Shown one piece after another: positions 1 through 5,378 of a stretch of 5,378 nt of DNA (position 1 is its first letter; every line of letters starts with the position of its first letter). The stretch is from Omnitrophica WOR_2 bacterium RIFCSPHIGHO2_01_FULL_52_10 (GTDB lineage: Bacteria; Omnitrophota; Gorgyraeia; Zapsychrales; Zapsychraceae), in the NCBI GenBank assembly GCA_001805565.1, contig MHGM01000001.1:7394-12771 (forward strand). The letters run 5' to 3'. The notes beneath the pieces were generated by a model. It made no database searches, was not told the DNA's origin, and saw nothing but the letters and a program-made list of their open reading frames with translations. The translations under genes were made by a program, and so were the position numbers.

Positions 1-733
1 CCGGTTGATGGCGCCTGCTTCTGCCGGCGCGGGTTCTGCGCAGCTACAGCCGTTAACGTTGGTGATCATGGTTTGCTTTTTGGTCGGCGTTATTATTTCG
101 ATCACCCTGATCACGCAGGCGCAGCGCAAGATCCCGGTTCAATATGCGCGGCGCATTGTGGGCCGTAAAGTGTACGGCGGGCAGAATACGTATATTCCGC
201 TGAAGGTGGACACTTCGGGAGTCATCGCGATCATTTTCGCGCAGTCGATTATCCTTTTCCCAGCGACGTTGGCCAGCTTTATCCCACATCAGGGATTTCA
301 GTCTATGGCGAGCATCTTTCTGCGTGGTCATGTCTGGTATTACCTGGTTTATGGATTGCTCATTGTATTTTTTTGTTATTTCTACACCGCCATTGTTTTT
401 AATCCGATCGATGTGGCCGAGAACATGAAAAAGCATGGAGGATTTATTCCAGGCGTGCGGCCGGGAGCGCAGACATCAGAATATCTGGATTTTATCATGA
501 CGCGCATTACGCTGGCGGGCGCGATTTTCATTTGCGCGATCGCCATTATGCCGGATGCGATCATGGCCTCTTTTAAAGTGCCGTATCTGGTGGCATCGTT
601 TTTTGGCGGTACGGGTGTTTTGATCATCGTCGGGGTTATGCTTGACACCATGAAGCAGATCGAATCGCATCTATTGACGCGTCATTATGACGGTTTTATG
701 CGTTCCGGCCAAATGATAAGAGGCCGGCGATGA
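1..733 (+). CDS. secY: Protein translocase subunit SecY, C-terminal part (5' truncated by window edge)
   Basis: SecY is the membrane channel of the Sec translocon, exporting unfolded proteins and inserting membrane proteins. Only the last ~243 residues are present (first full codon at base 2; the usual family length is about 430-450), so this is roughly TM6 to TM10 and the ATG/TTG near base 5 is internal, not a start. Counting from the codon at base 5, hydrophobic segments lie at about 17-37, 72-92, 109-132, 168-187 and 192-213. The cytoplasmic loop with QAQRKIPVQYARR (38-50) and GGQNTYIPLKV, and the loop with ENMKKHGGFIPGVRPG (139-154), are SecY hallmarks; the Arg of GVRPG corresponds to the functionally important C5-loop Arg of E. 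coli. The C-terminus has DTMKQIESHLL and ends in a basic RGRR. The stop TGA overlaps the adk ATG (ATGA), implying translational coupling. Identity is certain. Confidence 0.97.
   Translation, partial: RLMAPASAGAGSAQLQPLTLVIMVCFLVGVIISITLITQAQRKIPVQYARRIVGRKVYGGQNTYIPLKVDTSGVIAIIFAQSIILFPATLASFIPHQGFQSMASIFLRGHVWYYLVYGLLIVFFCYFYTAIVFNPIDVAENMKKHGGFIPGVRPGAQTSEYLDFIMTRITLAGAIFICAIAIMPDAIMASFKVPYLVASFFGGTGVLIIVGVMLDTMKQIESHLLTRHYDGFMRSGQMIRGRR
718..723 (+). promoter_or_regulatory. Shine-Dalgarno site for adk
   Basis: AAGAGG lies 6 bases upstream of the ATG at 730, inside the last codons of secY. It supports that ATG as the adk start even though the two genes overlap by four bases. Confidence 0.65.
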
Positions 734-1398
734 GATTGGTATTGCTCGGGCCCCCGGGTGCCGGAAAGGGGACCTTGGCGGCCCTGTTAAAGGAAAGCCT
801 GGAATTGGTCCACATCTCAACCGGGGACATGCTCCGGGAGGAGATAAAAAAAGAAACAGCGACCGGCCGGGCAGCAAAAAAGTTTATTGAAAAGGGCGAA
901 CTTGTCCCGGATGAATTCGTCATCAGGCTCATTGAGAAGAAATTAACCAGCGACAAGCGCGTTGCCCAGGGATACCTGCTGGATGGTTTTCCCAGGACGC
1001 GCAAGCAGGCTGAAGATCTCGACCGGATCTTGAGGCAGATTCAGCAGCCTCTCGATTACGTTTTATATATGGAATCAACGCTGCCGGTCATTATCCAGCG
1101 GCTGGGTGGACGGCGGGTCTGCAAGAATTGCGGTGCTTTATATCATCTCCACAATAAACCGTCCAAAAAGGAAAAAGTTTGTGATTTATGCGGCGGAGAG
1201 GTGTATCAGAGGGCCGATGACAATGAAGCCACGATTCGTACGCGTATGGACGTGTATTTGAAAAGTACCCGGCCGGTCATTGATTATTACAAGGTACAGG
1301 GCAAGTTAAAGAAGCTCGATGGCGATAAGGATTCCGAAGAAGTGCAGGTTGCTTTGATGCAGATATTTCATGAAGACCACAAACTTAATAAGCATTAA
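730..1398 (+). CDS. adk: Adenylate kinase, long form with zinc-type LID
   Basis: Adenylate kinase catalyses ATP + AMP = 2 ADP in the cytosol and balances adenylate pools. The 222 residues match the long bacterial form. The P-loop GPPGAGKGT is at 7-15, the AMP-binding region HISTGDMLR at 28-36, and the GYLLDGFPRT motif at 81-90. The LID domain (about 124-164) has two CxxC pairs, Cys131/Cys134 and Cys151/Cys154, the four-cysteine structural zinc site known from Gram-positive and many deep-branching adenylate kinases, followed by YQRADDNEATIRTR with the catalytic arginines. Residue 16 after the P-loop is Leu where most family members have Gln. The start overlaps the secY stop and has a Shine-Dalgarno site; the 3' end overlaps map. 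Position between secY and map is the standard one in many phyla. Confidence 0.97.
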   Translation: MRLVLLGPPGAGKGTLAALLKESLELVHISTGDMLREEIKKETATGRAAKKFIEKGELVPDEFVIRLIEKKLTSDKRVAQGYLLDGFPRTRKQAEDLDRILRQIQQPLDYVLYMESTLPVIIQRLGGRRVCKNCGALYHLHNKPSKKEKVCDLCGGEVYQRADDNEATIRTRMDVYLKSTRPVIDYYKVQGKLKKLDGDKDSEEVQVALMQIFHEDHKLNKH

Positions 1399-2131
1399 GA
1401 CAGCCCAGGAAATCGCAATTTTACGTGACGCCGGGAAAATTCTGGCGGAAATTGTCGAAGATTTAAAGCGTTCTTTAAAAGAGGGGATTACAACTGGGGA
1501 AGTCGATCAGGTCGCCGAGAAACTGATCCGGCAAAGGGGTGTTGTTCCGGCCTTTAAGGGATATCGCGATTTTCCGGGTTGTGTGTGCGTGTCGGTCAAC
1601 GAGGAAGTCGTGCATGGCGTGCCCGGCAACCGGTTGTTACGCTCGGGTGATATTGTGAGCCTGGATGTCGGGATTATCCATAAGGATTATTATTCCGATA
1701 TAGCTTTGACGGCGGAAATCGGGATAGTCCGGGACGCTTTAAAGAAGCTCCTGGAGGTGACCAGCCAATCTCTTTATAAGGGAATTGAGCAGGCCCGCGT
1801 CGGAAATCATCTGTCGGATATATCGCACGCGATCCAGACCTTCGTTGAAGCGAATCATTTTTCGATCGTGCGTGATTTTGTGGGGCATGGTATCGGCAAG
1901 AATTTACACGAGGACCCCGAAATCCCGAATTTTGGGCCGGCGCATAACGGGCCGATCCTCAAAGAAGGCATGGTCTTCGCTATTGAACCGATGGTGAATA
2001 TGGGCACGTGGCAGACGAGGATATTGGATGACGGGTGGACGGTGGTTACCCAGGACGGTCAGCCTTCAGCGCATTTTGAACATACCGTGGCGATTGCTTC
2101 CCAGGGCCCGGAGATTTTTACGCGAATATAA
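1370..2131 (+). CDS. map: Methionine aminopeptidase, type I
   Basis: This metalloenzyme removes the initiator Met from nascent proteins with small second residues. The 253 residues match type Ia enzymes without an N-terminal SH3-binding extension. The five metal ligands of the pita-bread fold are all present: Asp99 (LDVG), Asp110 (YSDIALT), His173 (VGHGIG), Glu206 (FAIEPM) and Glu237 (AHFEHT); His82 (VVHGVP) is the substrate-contacting histidine. Offset from E. coli numbering is only about +2 or +3. The ATG at 1370 lies inside adk, giving a 29-base overlap and a start (MKTTNLISIKT) slightly longer than the usual MISIK-type N-terminus. The codon at the expected start (1388) is ATA, so ATG 1370 is the only conventional choice. 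No strong Shine-Dalgarno site is visible, so translation is probably coupled to adk. Confidence 0.96.
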   Translation: MKTTNLISIKTAQEIAILRDAGKILAEIVEDLKRSLKEGITTGEVDQVAEKLIRQRGVVPAFKGYRDFPGCVCVSVNEEVVHGVPGNRLLRSGDIVSLDVGIIHKDYYSDIALTAEIGIVRDALKKLLEVTSQSLYKGIEQARVGNHLSDISHAIQTFVEANHFSIVRDFVGHGIGKNLHEDPEIPNFGPAHNGPILKEGMVFAIEPMVNMGTWQTRILDDGWTVVTQDGQPSAHFEHTVAIASQGPEIFTRI

Positions 2132-2134
2132 AGT

Positions 2135-2350
2135 ATGACAAAGGAAGAACTTATCGAGGTTGAAGGGGTCGTCAAAGAGGCATTGCCCAATGCCATGTTT
2201 CGGGTGGTACTCGATAACGGGCATTTGGTGCTGGCACATATTTCTGGAAAGATCCGGAAGAATTTTATCCGGATTCTTCCGGGAGACAAAGTAAAAGTTG
2301 AACTTTCTCCCTACGATCTAACGCGGGGGCGAATAACATTCAGGGCATAA
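2135..2350 (+). CDS. infA: Translation initiation factor IF-1
   Basis: IF-1 is a small OB-fold protein that binds the 30S A site and helps IF-2 and IF-3 during initiation. The 71 residues match the family length (about 72), and nearly the whole chain follows the consensus: [18 protein letters not shown] at 7-24, [20 protein letters not shown] at 28-47, [20 protein letters not shown] at 48-67. It starts 3 bases after the map stop with no convincing Shine-Dalgarno site, so reinitiation or coupling from map is likely. A perfect inverted repeat with 10-base arms lies inside the coding region (2254-2282). Confidence 0.98.
   Translation: MTKEELIEVEGVVKEALPNAMFRVVLDNGHLVLAHISGKIRKNFIRILPGDKVKVELSPYDLTRGRITFRA
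2254..2282 (+). repeat. Perfect inverted repeat inside infA
   Basis: CCGGAAGAAT (2254-2263) and its exact reverse complement ATTCTTCCGG (2273-2282) flank a 9-base spacer, so the mRNA could form a 10-bp hairpin. It lies over the conserved [11 protein letters not shown] codons, so it may be an accident of coding constraint. No function is known to me. Confidence 0.5.
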
Positions 2351-2356
2351 AAAATC

Positions 2357-2470
2357 ATGAAAGTAAAATCGTCAGTTAAAAGAATTTGTGGGCATTGCAA
2401 GATCATCCGTCGAAAAGGCGTGGTTCGGGTGATCTGCTCGAATCCGAAACATAAACAGAGACAGGGGTAA
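2357..2470 (+). CDS. rpmJ: 50S ribosomal protein L36 (zinc-ribbon form)
   Basis: L36 is the smallest large-subunit protein and stabilises 23S rRNA folding late in assembly. The ATG at 2357 opens a 37-codon frame to the TAA at 2468, the usual length for the family. The protein reads [15 protein letters not shown] at its start and ends NPKHKQRQG. The zinc ribbon is intact: Cys11, Cys14, Cys27 and His32 (CxxC, then C-x4-H), so this is the zinc-binding (C+) type. It starts 6 bases after infA and ends 6 bases before rpsM, the conserved infA-rpmJ-rpsM arrangement. Confidence 0.97.
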   Translation: MKVKSSVKRICGHCKIIRRKGVVRVICSNPKHKQRQG

Positions 2471-2476
2471 AACGGT

Positions 2477-2866
2477 ATGCCAAGAATTTTAGGTATTGAT
2501 ATTCCCAAGCAAAAGAGGATCGAGGCGTCGTTGCCGTATCTTTACGGCATTGGACCGGCGCGGGCCCGTGATATCTTAACGCAGGCCAAGATCGATTTTA
2601 ACCGCCGGGCCAATGATCTGACGGATGAAGAGATTGCGCGCATCACTGCCATCATCCAGAGCGGGTATATCACCGAAGGCGATTTGCGCCGGGAGATCAA
2701 TCAGAACATTAAAAGGCTCATGGATATCGGGGCCTACCGCGGGGTGAGACACCGCAAGGGTTTGCCGGTACGCGGCCAACGCACACGCACCAATGCCCGT
2801 ACCCGTAAAGGACGGCGCGCAGGGGTCGGCGGCAAGAAGATGCCCGCACCCGTTGCAAAATCGTAG
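2477..2866 (+). CDS. rpsM: 30S ribosomal protein S13
   Basis: S13 sits in the head of the small subunit, contacts the large subunit through intersubunit bridges, and its basic tail reaches toward the P-site tRNA. The 129 residues are slightly longer than the usual 118-126. Family signatures are the N-terminal [14 protein letters not shown], the helix-turn segment [13 protein letters not shown] at 22-34, [19 protein letters not shown] at about 67-85, and the highly conserved basic [17 protein letters not shown] at about 96-112. The tail ends in [12 protein letters not shown], slightly longer than normal. An AGGGG at 2463-2467, overlapping the end of rpmJ, is a likely ribosome binding site. The gene begins the alpha-operon block. 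Confidence 0.97.
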   Translation: MPRILGIDIPKQKRIEASLPYLYGIGPARARDILTQAKIDFNRRANDLTDEEIARITAIIQSGYITEGDLRREINQNIKRLMDIGAYRGVRHRKGLPVRGQRTRTNARTRKGRRAGVGGKKMPAPVAKS

Positions 2867-2876
2867 TATCGACTAA

Positions 2877-2882
2877 AGAGGA
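2877..2882 (+). promoter_or_regulatory. Shine-Dalgarno site for rpsK
   Basis: AGAGGA lies 9 bases upstream of the ATG at 2892. It matters because it fixes the start of an S11 with an unusual N-terminal extension: the extension is preceded by a proper ribosome binding site. Confidence 0.6.
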
Positions 2883-2891
2883 CGTTTATTT

Positions 2892-3347
2892 ATGGAAAAA
2901 GATCCAAAACAACAGCAGCAACAACCAGCAGCAGCAGCGCAAGCGCAACCAGAGAAGGCGGCGCGGGCCAAAGACAAGGCAAAGAAAAAGGCCCTTAAGG
3001 GGATCACCTCCGGTGTGGCGCACATCAAAGCGACGTTCAACAATACGATTGTCACCATCACCGACGCCGCTGGAAACGTCATTACCTGGTCGACACCGGG
3101 TATGGTGGGGTTTAACGGATCGAAAAAATCAACACCGTTTGCCGCACAGATTGCTGCGGCGGATGCCGCCCGACGGGCAAAGGATTTAGGTTTGAGGACC
3201 GTTGAAGTCCTCGTGAAAGGTCCCGGTGCCGGACGTGAATCGGCTATCCGGGCATTGCAGGCCAACGGACTGACGGTCACTTCGATTAAAGACGTGACGC
3301 CTTTACCGCATAACGGATGCCGTCCCCGGAAAAAACGGCGGGTTTAA
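2892..3347 (+). CDS. rpsK: 30S ribosomal protein S11 with low-complexity N-terminal extension
   Basis: S11 lies on the platform of the small subunit near the E site and the mRNA exit path. The core from about residue 39 is typical: [19 protein letters not shown] (40-58), [35 protein letters not shown], and the C-terminal [18 protein letters not shown]. Asn141 of PHNG is the residue that forms isoaspartate in E. coli S11. The usual C-terminal PPKKRRV is PRKKRRV here. At 151 residues it is about 20 longer than the common ~129; the excess is at the N-terminus, with five consecutive Gln (7-11), a run of four Ala (13-16) and an Ala/Lys-rich stretch (22-36). No ATG exists between 2892 and the core, and a Shine-Dalgarno site precedes 2892, so the extension is probably real. 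It is followed by the unusual 216-base gap. Confidence 0.96.
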   Translation: MEKDPKQQQQQPAAAAQAQPEKAARAKDKAKKKALKGITSGVAHIKATFNNTIVTITDAAGNVITWSTPGMVGFNGSKKSTPFAAQIAAADAARRAKDLGLRTVEVLVKGPGAGRESAIRALQANGLTVTSIKDVTPLPHNGCRPRKKRRV

Positions 3348-3500
3348 TGGTTCGTCGCGCTTCGTTTGCTCACCACTTAGACAGGAGCGGCGAACCATCC
3401 TGAGCCCCTCGACGTTGCTCGGGATGGTTCGAAGGGTGTGGTGAGCGAAGTCGAACCACAAGTGAGCCCGGAGGGCGAACGCGTCGAAGGATCGACGTTG
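3348..3500 (+). repeat. Palindromic repeat-like element in the rpsK-rpsD gap
   Basis: This non-coding stretch starts on the base after the rpsK stop. TGGTTCG occurs at 3348-3354 and 3425-3431, and its reverse complement CGAACCA at 3391-3397 and 3452-3458. GCTCACCAC (3368-3376) is complementary to GTGGTGAGC (3438-3446). The best hairpin is 3391-3405 with 3417-3431 (15 pairs, one a G-T wobble, 11-base loop). The word pair TGAGCCC and TCGACGTTG occurs twice, at 3401-3417 and, further apart, at 3463-3500. A further stem is CGTCGA (3482-3487) with TCGACG (3492-3497). On the minus strand the wording (TTCGACTTCGCTCACCAC) resembles dispersed palindromic intergenic repeats I recall from other bacterial genomes, which I could not check. 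I infer a non-autonomous repeat insertion; an S4-related regulatory leader is the alternative. No protein coding is supported on either strand. Confidence 0.65.
3391..3431 (+). other. Strong stem-loop within the rpsK-rpsD gap
   Basis: Arms 3391-3405 (CGAACCATCCTGAGC) and 3417-3431 (GCTCGGGATGGTTCG) pair over 15 positions with a single wobble, around an 11-base loop. It is not followed by a T-run (AAGGGTG comes next), so it does not look like an intrinsic terminator. It could slow or partly attenuate transcription before rpsD, protect the upstream mRNA end after processing, or merely be the core of a repeat element. Confidence 0.6.
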
Positions 3501-3563
3501 TACGCATAAGAGAAATCTACGGTTATTAATCCGTGGGGTATCCAGTCTGGAGGAAAATAATTT
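3501..3563 (+). promoter_or_regulatory. rpsD leader with ribosome binding site
   Basis: This A/T-richer tail of the gap contains a small stem (3517-3522 CTACGG with 3531-3536 CCGTGG, one wobble, 8-base loop) and then GGAGG at 3549-3553, spaced 10 bases from the ATG at 3564. The Shine-Dalgarno site fixes the rpsD start. I see no convincing promoter: TTGTAC at 3498 and TATTAA at 3524 are poor matches with too long a spacer. Confidence 0.5.
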
Positions 3564-4193
3564 ATGGGAAGATATTTAGGTTCAAGTTGTCGATTATGCA
3601 GAAGGGAGGGAGAAAAGCTCTTTTTAAAGGGAGCACGATGCATGACGTATCGTTGCGCCATCGAACGTCGGGCTTATGCCCCGGGTCAACACGGCAATGC
3701 GCGTAAGGCAAAACTTTCGAATTTCGGGTTACAGATGCGCGAAAAACAAAAGGTCAAAAGAATCTACGGTATGTTCGAAAAACAGTTCAAGAATTATTTT
3801 GGCAAGGCCGTGAGCACCAAAGGTGTTACGGGTACTGTTTTGCTCCAGATGCTGGAACGTCGCCTGGATAACGTTTTTTATCAGCTTGGTTTTGCCACTT
3901 CTCGTAAACAAGCGCGGCAGATCGTCAGCCACGGATTTGTTTTCGTCAATGACCACTTGGTCAACATTCCGTCGTTCCAGGTCAAAGAAAACGACGAGAT
4001 CGCTTTGAAATTCAAGAAAAAGGGGAAAAAGACCATCGATGAAAATCTTAAGTTTACGGAAAACCGTACGGTCCCAGCCTGGCTTGCGATCGATCGCGAG
4101 CATTATAAGGCAAAGATCAAACGGTTGCCGGCGCGCGAAGACATTAATTTTCCCGTCAACGAACAGTTGATCATCGAGCTTTATTCACGATAA
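3564..4193 (+). CDS. rpsD: 30S ribosomal protein S4 (zinc-binding form)
   Basis: S4 is a primary 16S rRNA-binding protein that nucleates 30S body assembly and helps shape the mRNA entry channel; in E. coli it also represses the alpha operon. The 209 residues match the family. The N-terminus [16 protein letters not shown] has Cys9 and Cys12, with Cys26 and Cys31 following, the four-cysteine zinc site seen in Thermus and many other S4 proteins. RAYAPGQHG (about 36-44) and LREKQK-like [12 protein letters not shown] are typical. The S4 RNA-binding domain spans about 97-160 ([29 protein letters not shown]). The C-terminus [14 protein letters not shown] is canonical. The gene is separated from rpsK by 216 bases but only 26 bases from rpoA. 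If S4 autoregulates here, the leader is a candidate target, but this is inference. Confidence 0.97.
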   Translation: MGRYLGSSCRLCRREGEKLFLKGARCMTYRCAIERRAYAPGQHGNARKAKLSNFGLQMREKQKVKRIYGMFEKQFKNYFGKAVSTKGVTGTVLLQMLERRLDNVFYQLGFATSRKQARQIVSHGFVFVNDHLVNIPSFQVKENDEIALKFKKKGKKTIDENLKFTENRTVPAWLAIDREHYKAKIKRLPAREDINFPVNEQLIIELYSR

Positions 4194-4205
4194 CAGGGTT
4201 CATTC

Positions 4206-4213
4206 AAGGAGGA
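4206..4213 (+). promoter_or_regulatory. Strong Shine-Dalgarno site for rpoA
   Basis: AAGGAGGA is an almost ideal match to the anti-Shine-Dalgarno sequence, with 7 bases from the final GG to the ATG at 4220. It selects ATG 4220 rather than the in-frame ATG ten codons on (4247) and suggests efficient, independent initiation of alpha synthesis. Confidence 0.75.
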
Positions 4214-4219
4214 AGACAC

Positions 4220-5209
4220 ATGGGAGTGAAGTGGCGAGATTTTCAGATGCCTAAAAGGCTTGATTGTGATGAATCCGTTTATTCCGATACGTATGGAAAG
4301 TTCATTGCCGAACCGTTCGAGAAAGGCTATGGGGTTACCCTTGGGAACTCCTTAAGACGCATCTTGCTCTCCTCCATTGAGGGAAGCGCGGTTACCTCGG
4401 TGCGCATTGAAGGTGTGCGCCATGAGTTTTCCACGATCCCCGGCGTGCTGGAGTCCGTGACGGAGATCATCCTCAACATTAAAAAGTTGGTCATCAGGTC
4501 GCATTCCAAGGTCCCCAAGATCATCCATATCCGGGCTGAGAAAAAAGGTGAAGTTAGGGCCGCTGACATTGTCTGCGACGAGAGCATGGAGATCCTCAAT
4601 CCGGATCTGCATATCGCCACCCTGACCCGCGATACGCGTTTCTTCGTTGAGATGGAAGTTTCTCGCGGCCGCGGCTATGTCCCGTCAGAGCAGAACAAGA
4701 AAGAGGGCGTGGACATGATCGCCGTCGATTCGATTTTTACTCCCATTACCAAAGTCAATTTCCGGGTGGAAAATACCCGTGTGGGACAGCGTACTGATTA
4801 TGACCGCCTGGTCACGGAGATATGGACCAACGGCAGCATCAATCCCAAAGAAGCGTTGCTCTACGGCGCGAACATCCTCCAGCGGCATCTGGACGTATTT
4901 GTCAGTTACGGACAGCTTCCTGAAGAAGAGGAAGAGGATGAGGAGATCTCGGTCGAAGAGCAGGCGATGTATGAGAAGCTTCGTTTGCCTATTTCGGAAC
5001 TGGAATTGTCCGTGCGTAGCGCCAATTGTCTTAAGGACGCCAACATCAAGACAATAGCGGAACTGGTGCGCAAGACGGAATCCGAATTGTTGACCTTCCG
5101 CAATTTCGGCAAAAAATCTTTGTCGGAAATCAGCGATCTCCTCAAGGCCATGGGATTGAGTCTGGGTATGAAAGTAGACGTCAAGAAATTAAAATTGAAG
5201 AAGGAGTAA
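4220..5209 (+). CDS. rpoA: DNA-directed RNA polymerase subunit alpha
   Basis: Alpha dimerises to start RNA polymerase assembly; its C-terminal domain binds UP elements and activators. The 329 residues equal the usual length. The N-terminal domain (about 1-230) has [22 protein letters not shown] (31-52), [18 protein letters not shown], and [29 protein letters not shown]. The linker is strikingly acidic: eight Glu/Asp in a row at 235-242, and more acids to 252. The C-terminal domain (about 254-320) has [13 protein letters not shown] with Arg266, Asn269 and Cys270, and FGKKSLSEI with Lys299, corresponding to the E. coli DNA-contacting Arg265, Asn268 and Lys298, so UP-element binding is probably retained. 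It ends in a Lys-rich tail (VKKLKLKKE). The rplQ start lies one base after its stop. Confidence 0.98.
   Translation: MGVKWRDFQMPKRLDCDESVYSDTYGKFIAEPFEKGYGVTLGNSLRRILLSSIEGSAVTSVRIEGVRHEFSTIPGVLESVTEIILNIKKLVIRSHSKVPKIIHIRAEKKGEVRAADIVCDESMEILNPDLHIATLTRDTRFFVEMEVSRGRGYVPSEQNKKEGVDMIAVDSIFTPITKVNFRVENTRVGQRTDYDRLVTEIWTNGSINPKEALLYGANILQRHLDVFVSYGQLPEEEEEDEEISVEEQAMYEKLRLPISELELSVRSANCLKDANIKTIAELVRKTESELLTFRNFGKKSLSEISDLLKAMGLSLGMKVDVKKLKLKKE
5201..5206 (+). promoter_or_regulatory. Shine-Dalgarno site for rplQ
   Basis: AAGGAG within the last two codons of rpoA lies 4 bases before the ATG at 5211. The short spacing and the one-base gap between stop and start suggest coupling of rplQ to rpoA translation. 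Confidence 0.55.
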
Positions 5210-5210
5210 T

Positions 5211-5378
5211 ATGCGACACGGTATTGCCGGAAACAGATTGAGCCGAAATTCCAGTTTACGTAAAGCGACCGTCCGGGATTTGGCCAAGGCGACCCTTATT
5301 CGCCAGCGCATTTGTACAACGCAGGCCAAGGCCAAAGAGGCCCGCAAATTGGTTGACAAATTGATCACGCTGGGTAAA
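5211..5378 (+). CDS. rplQ: 50S ribosomal protein L17, N-terminal part (3' truncated by window edge)
   Basis: L17 is a large-subunit protein near the peptide exit tunnel. The first 56 codons are present and the frame is open to the last base of the window; the full protein is normally about 115-130 residues, so roughly half is missing. MRHGIAGNRLSRNSSLRKATVRDLAKATLIRQRICTT is the typical L17 N-terminus (compare MRHRKSGRQLNRNSSHR in E. coli), and AKAKEARKLVDKLITLGK continues the match. It is the expected last gene of the alpha operon. Confidence 0.96.
   Translation, partial: MRHGIAGNRLSRNSSLRKATVRDLAKATLIRQRICTTQAKAKEARKLVDKLITLGK

Noticed and set aside
2873..3280. 135-codon minus-strand open frame opposite rpsK
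   Set aside because: Its Cys/Ala-rich C-terminus is just the mirror of the Gln/Ala codon repeats of S11. No independent coding evidence.
3315..3345. Short CCGT/ACGG inverted repeat near the rpsK stop
   Set aside because: Only about four pairs, inside conserved coding sequence for the basic S11 tail; not a credible terminator.
3391..3440. Intrinsic terminator after rpsK
   Set aside because: The stem is strong but is followed by AAGGGTG, not a T-run, and rpsD-rpoA-rplQ need expression downstream.
3498..3529. Sigma-70 type promoter (TTGTAC ... TATTAA) before rpsD
   Set aside because: Each box is a weak match and the spacer is about 20 bases, longer than the usual 16-18.
3501..3563. Bacillus-type S4 leader pseudoknot
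   Set aside because: Only one short hairpin is visible and I could not identify the pseudoknot by eye, so I do not name it as that element.
3377..3661. 94-codon open frame on the minus strand across the rpsK-rpsD gap
   Set aside because: It runs through the palindromic element and into the antisense of rpsD, has no recognisable domain, and its continuation in rpsD is fixed by S4 coding constraint.
1..5378. An undescribed multi-gene system (defence, mobile or biosynthetic)
   Set aside because: Every protein gene is a well-known housekeeping gene in conserved order; only the non-coding rpsK-rpsD gap is out of pattern.

Overview
The window is a fragment of the conserved bacterial ribosomal-protein supercluster (end of the spc operon running into the alpha operon), all on the + strand. 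Gene order is secY (3' part) - adk - map - infA - rpmJ - rpsM - rpsK - [216-base gap] - rpsD - rpoA - rplQ (5' part). All ten genes are recognised by protein sequence; no unknown protein gene, tRNA, rRNA, CRISPR array or transposase gene is visible.

Organism: a bacterium of moderate GC content. The layout combines secY-adk-map-infA-rpmJ (common in Gram-positives and many deep-branching phyla) with rpsD kept between rpsK and rpoA (as in E. coli and many Gram-negative or deep-branching lineages). The RpoA N-terminus ([13 protein letters not shown]) and general style remind me of Omnitrophota/PVC-type uncultured bacteria. That is an impression from memory, not an established placement.

Layout: positions 1-733 encode the C-terminal half of the SecY translocon channel. 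Its stop codon overlaps the adk start in an ATGA. adk overlaps map by 29 bases, map and infA are 3 bases apart, and infA, rpmJ and rpsM are separated by 6 bases each. This tight packing implies one transcript with translational coupling. rpsK follows after 25 bases and carries an unusual Gln/Ala/Lys-rich N-terminal extension. The compact pattern then breaks: 3348-3563 is non-coding and holds a palindromic, repeat-like element with several copies of TGGTTCG/CGAACCA, followed by a short leader and a clear ribosome binding site for rpsD. rpsD, rpoA and rplQ then follow closely with good Shine-Dalgarno sites.

Functionally, the genes supply the small subunit head and platform (S13, S11), the early-binding assembly protein S4, the large-subunit proteins L36 and L17, initiation factor IF-1, the RNA polymerase alpha subunit, N-terminal Met removal (Map), protein export (SecY) and adenylate balance (Adk). 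It is a growth-linked housekeeping operon. I see no novel multi-gene system. The part most worth a second look is the structured rpsK-rpsD gap.
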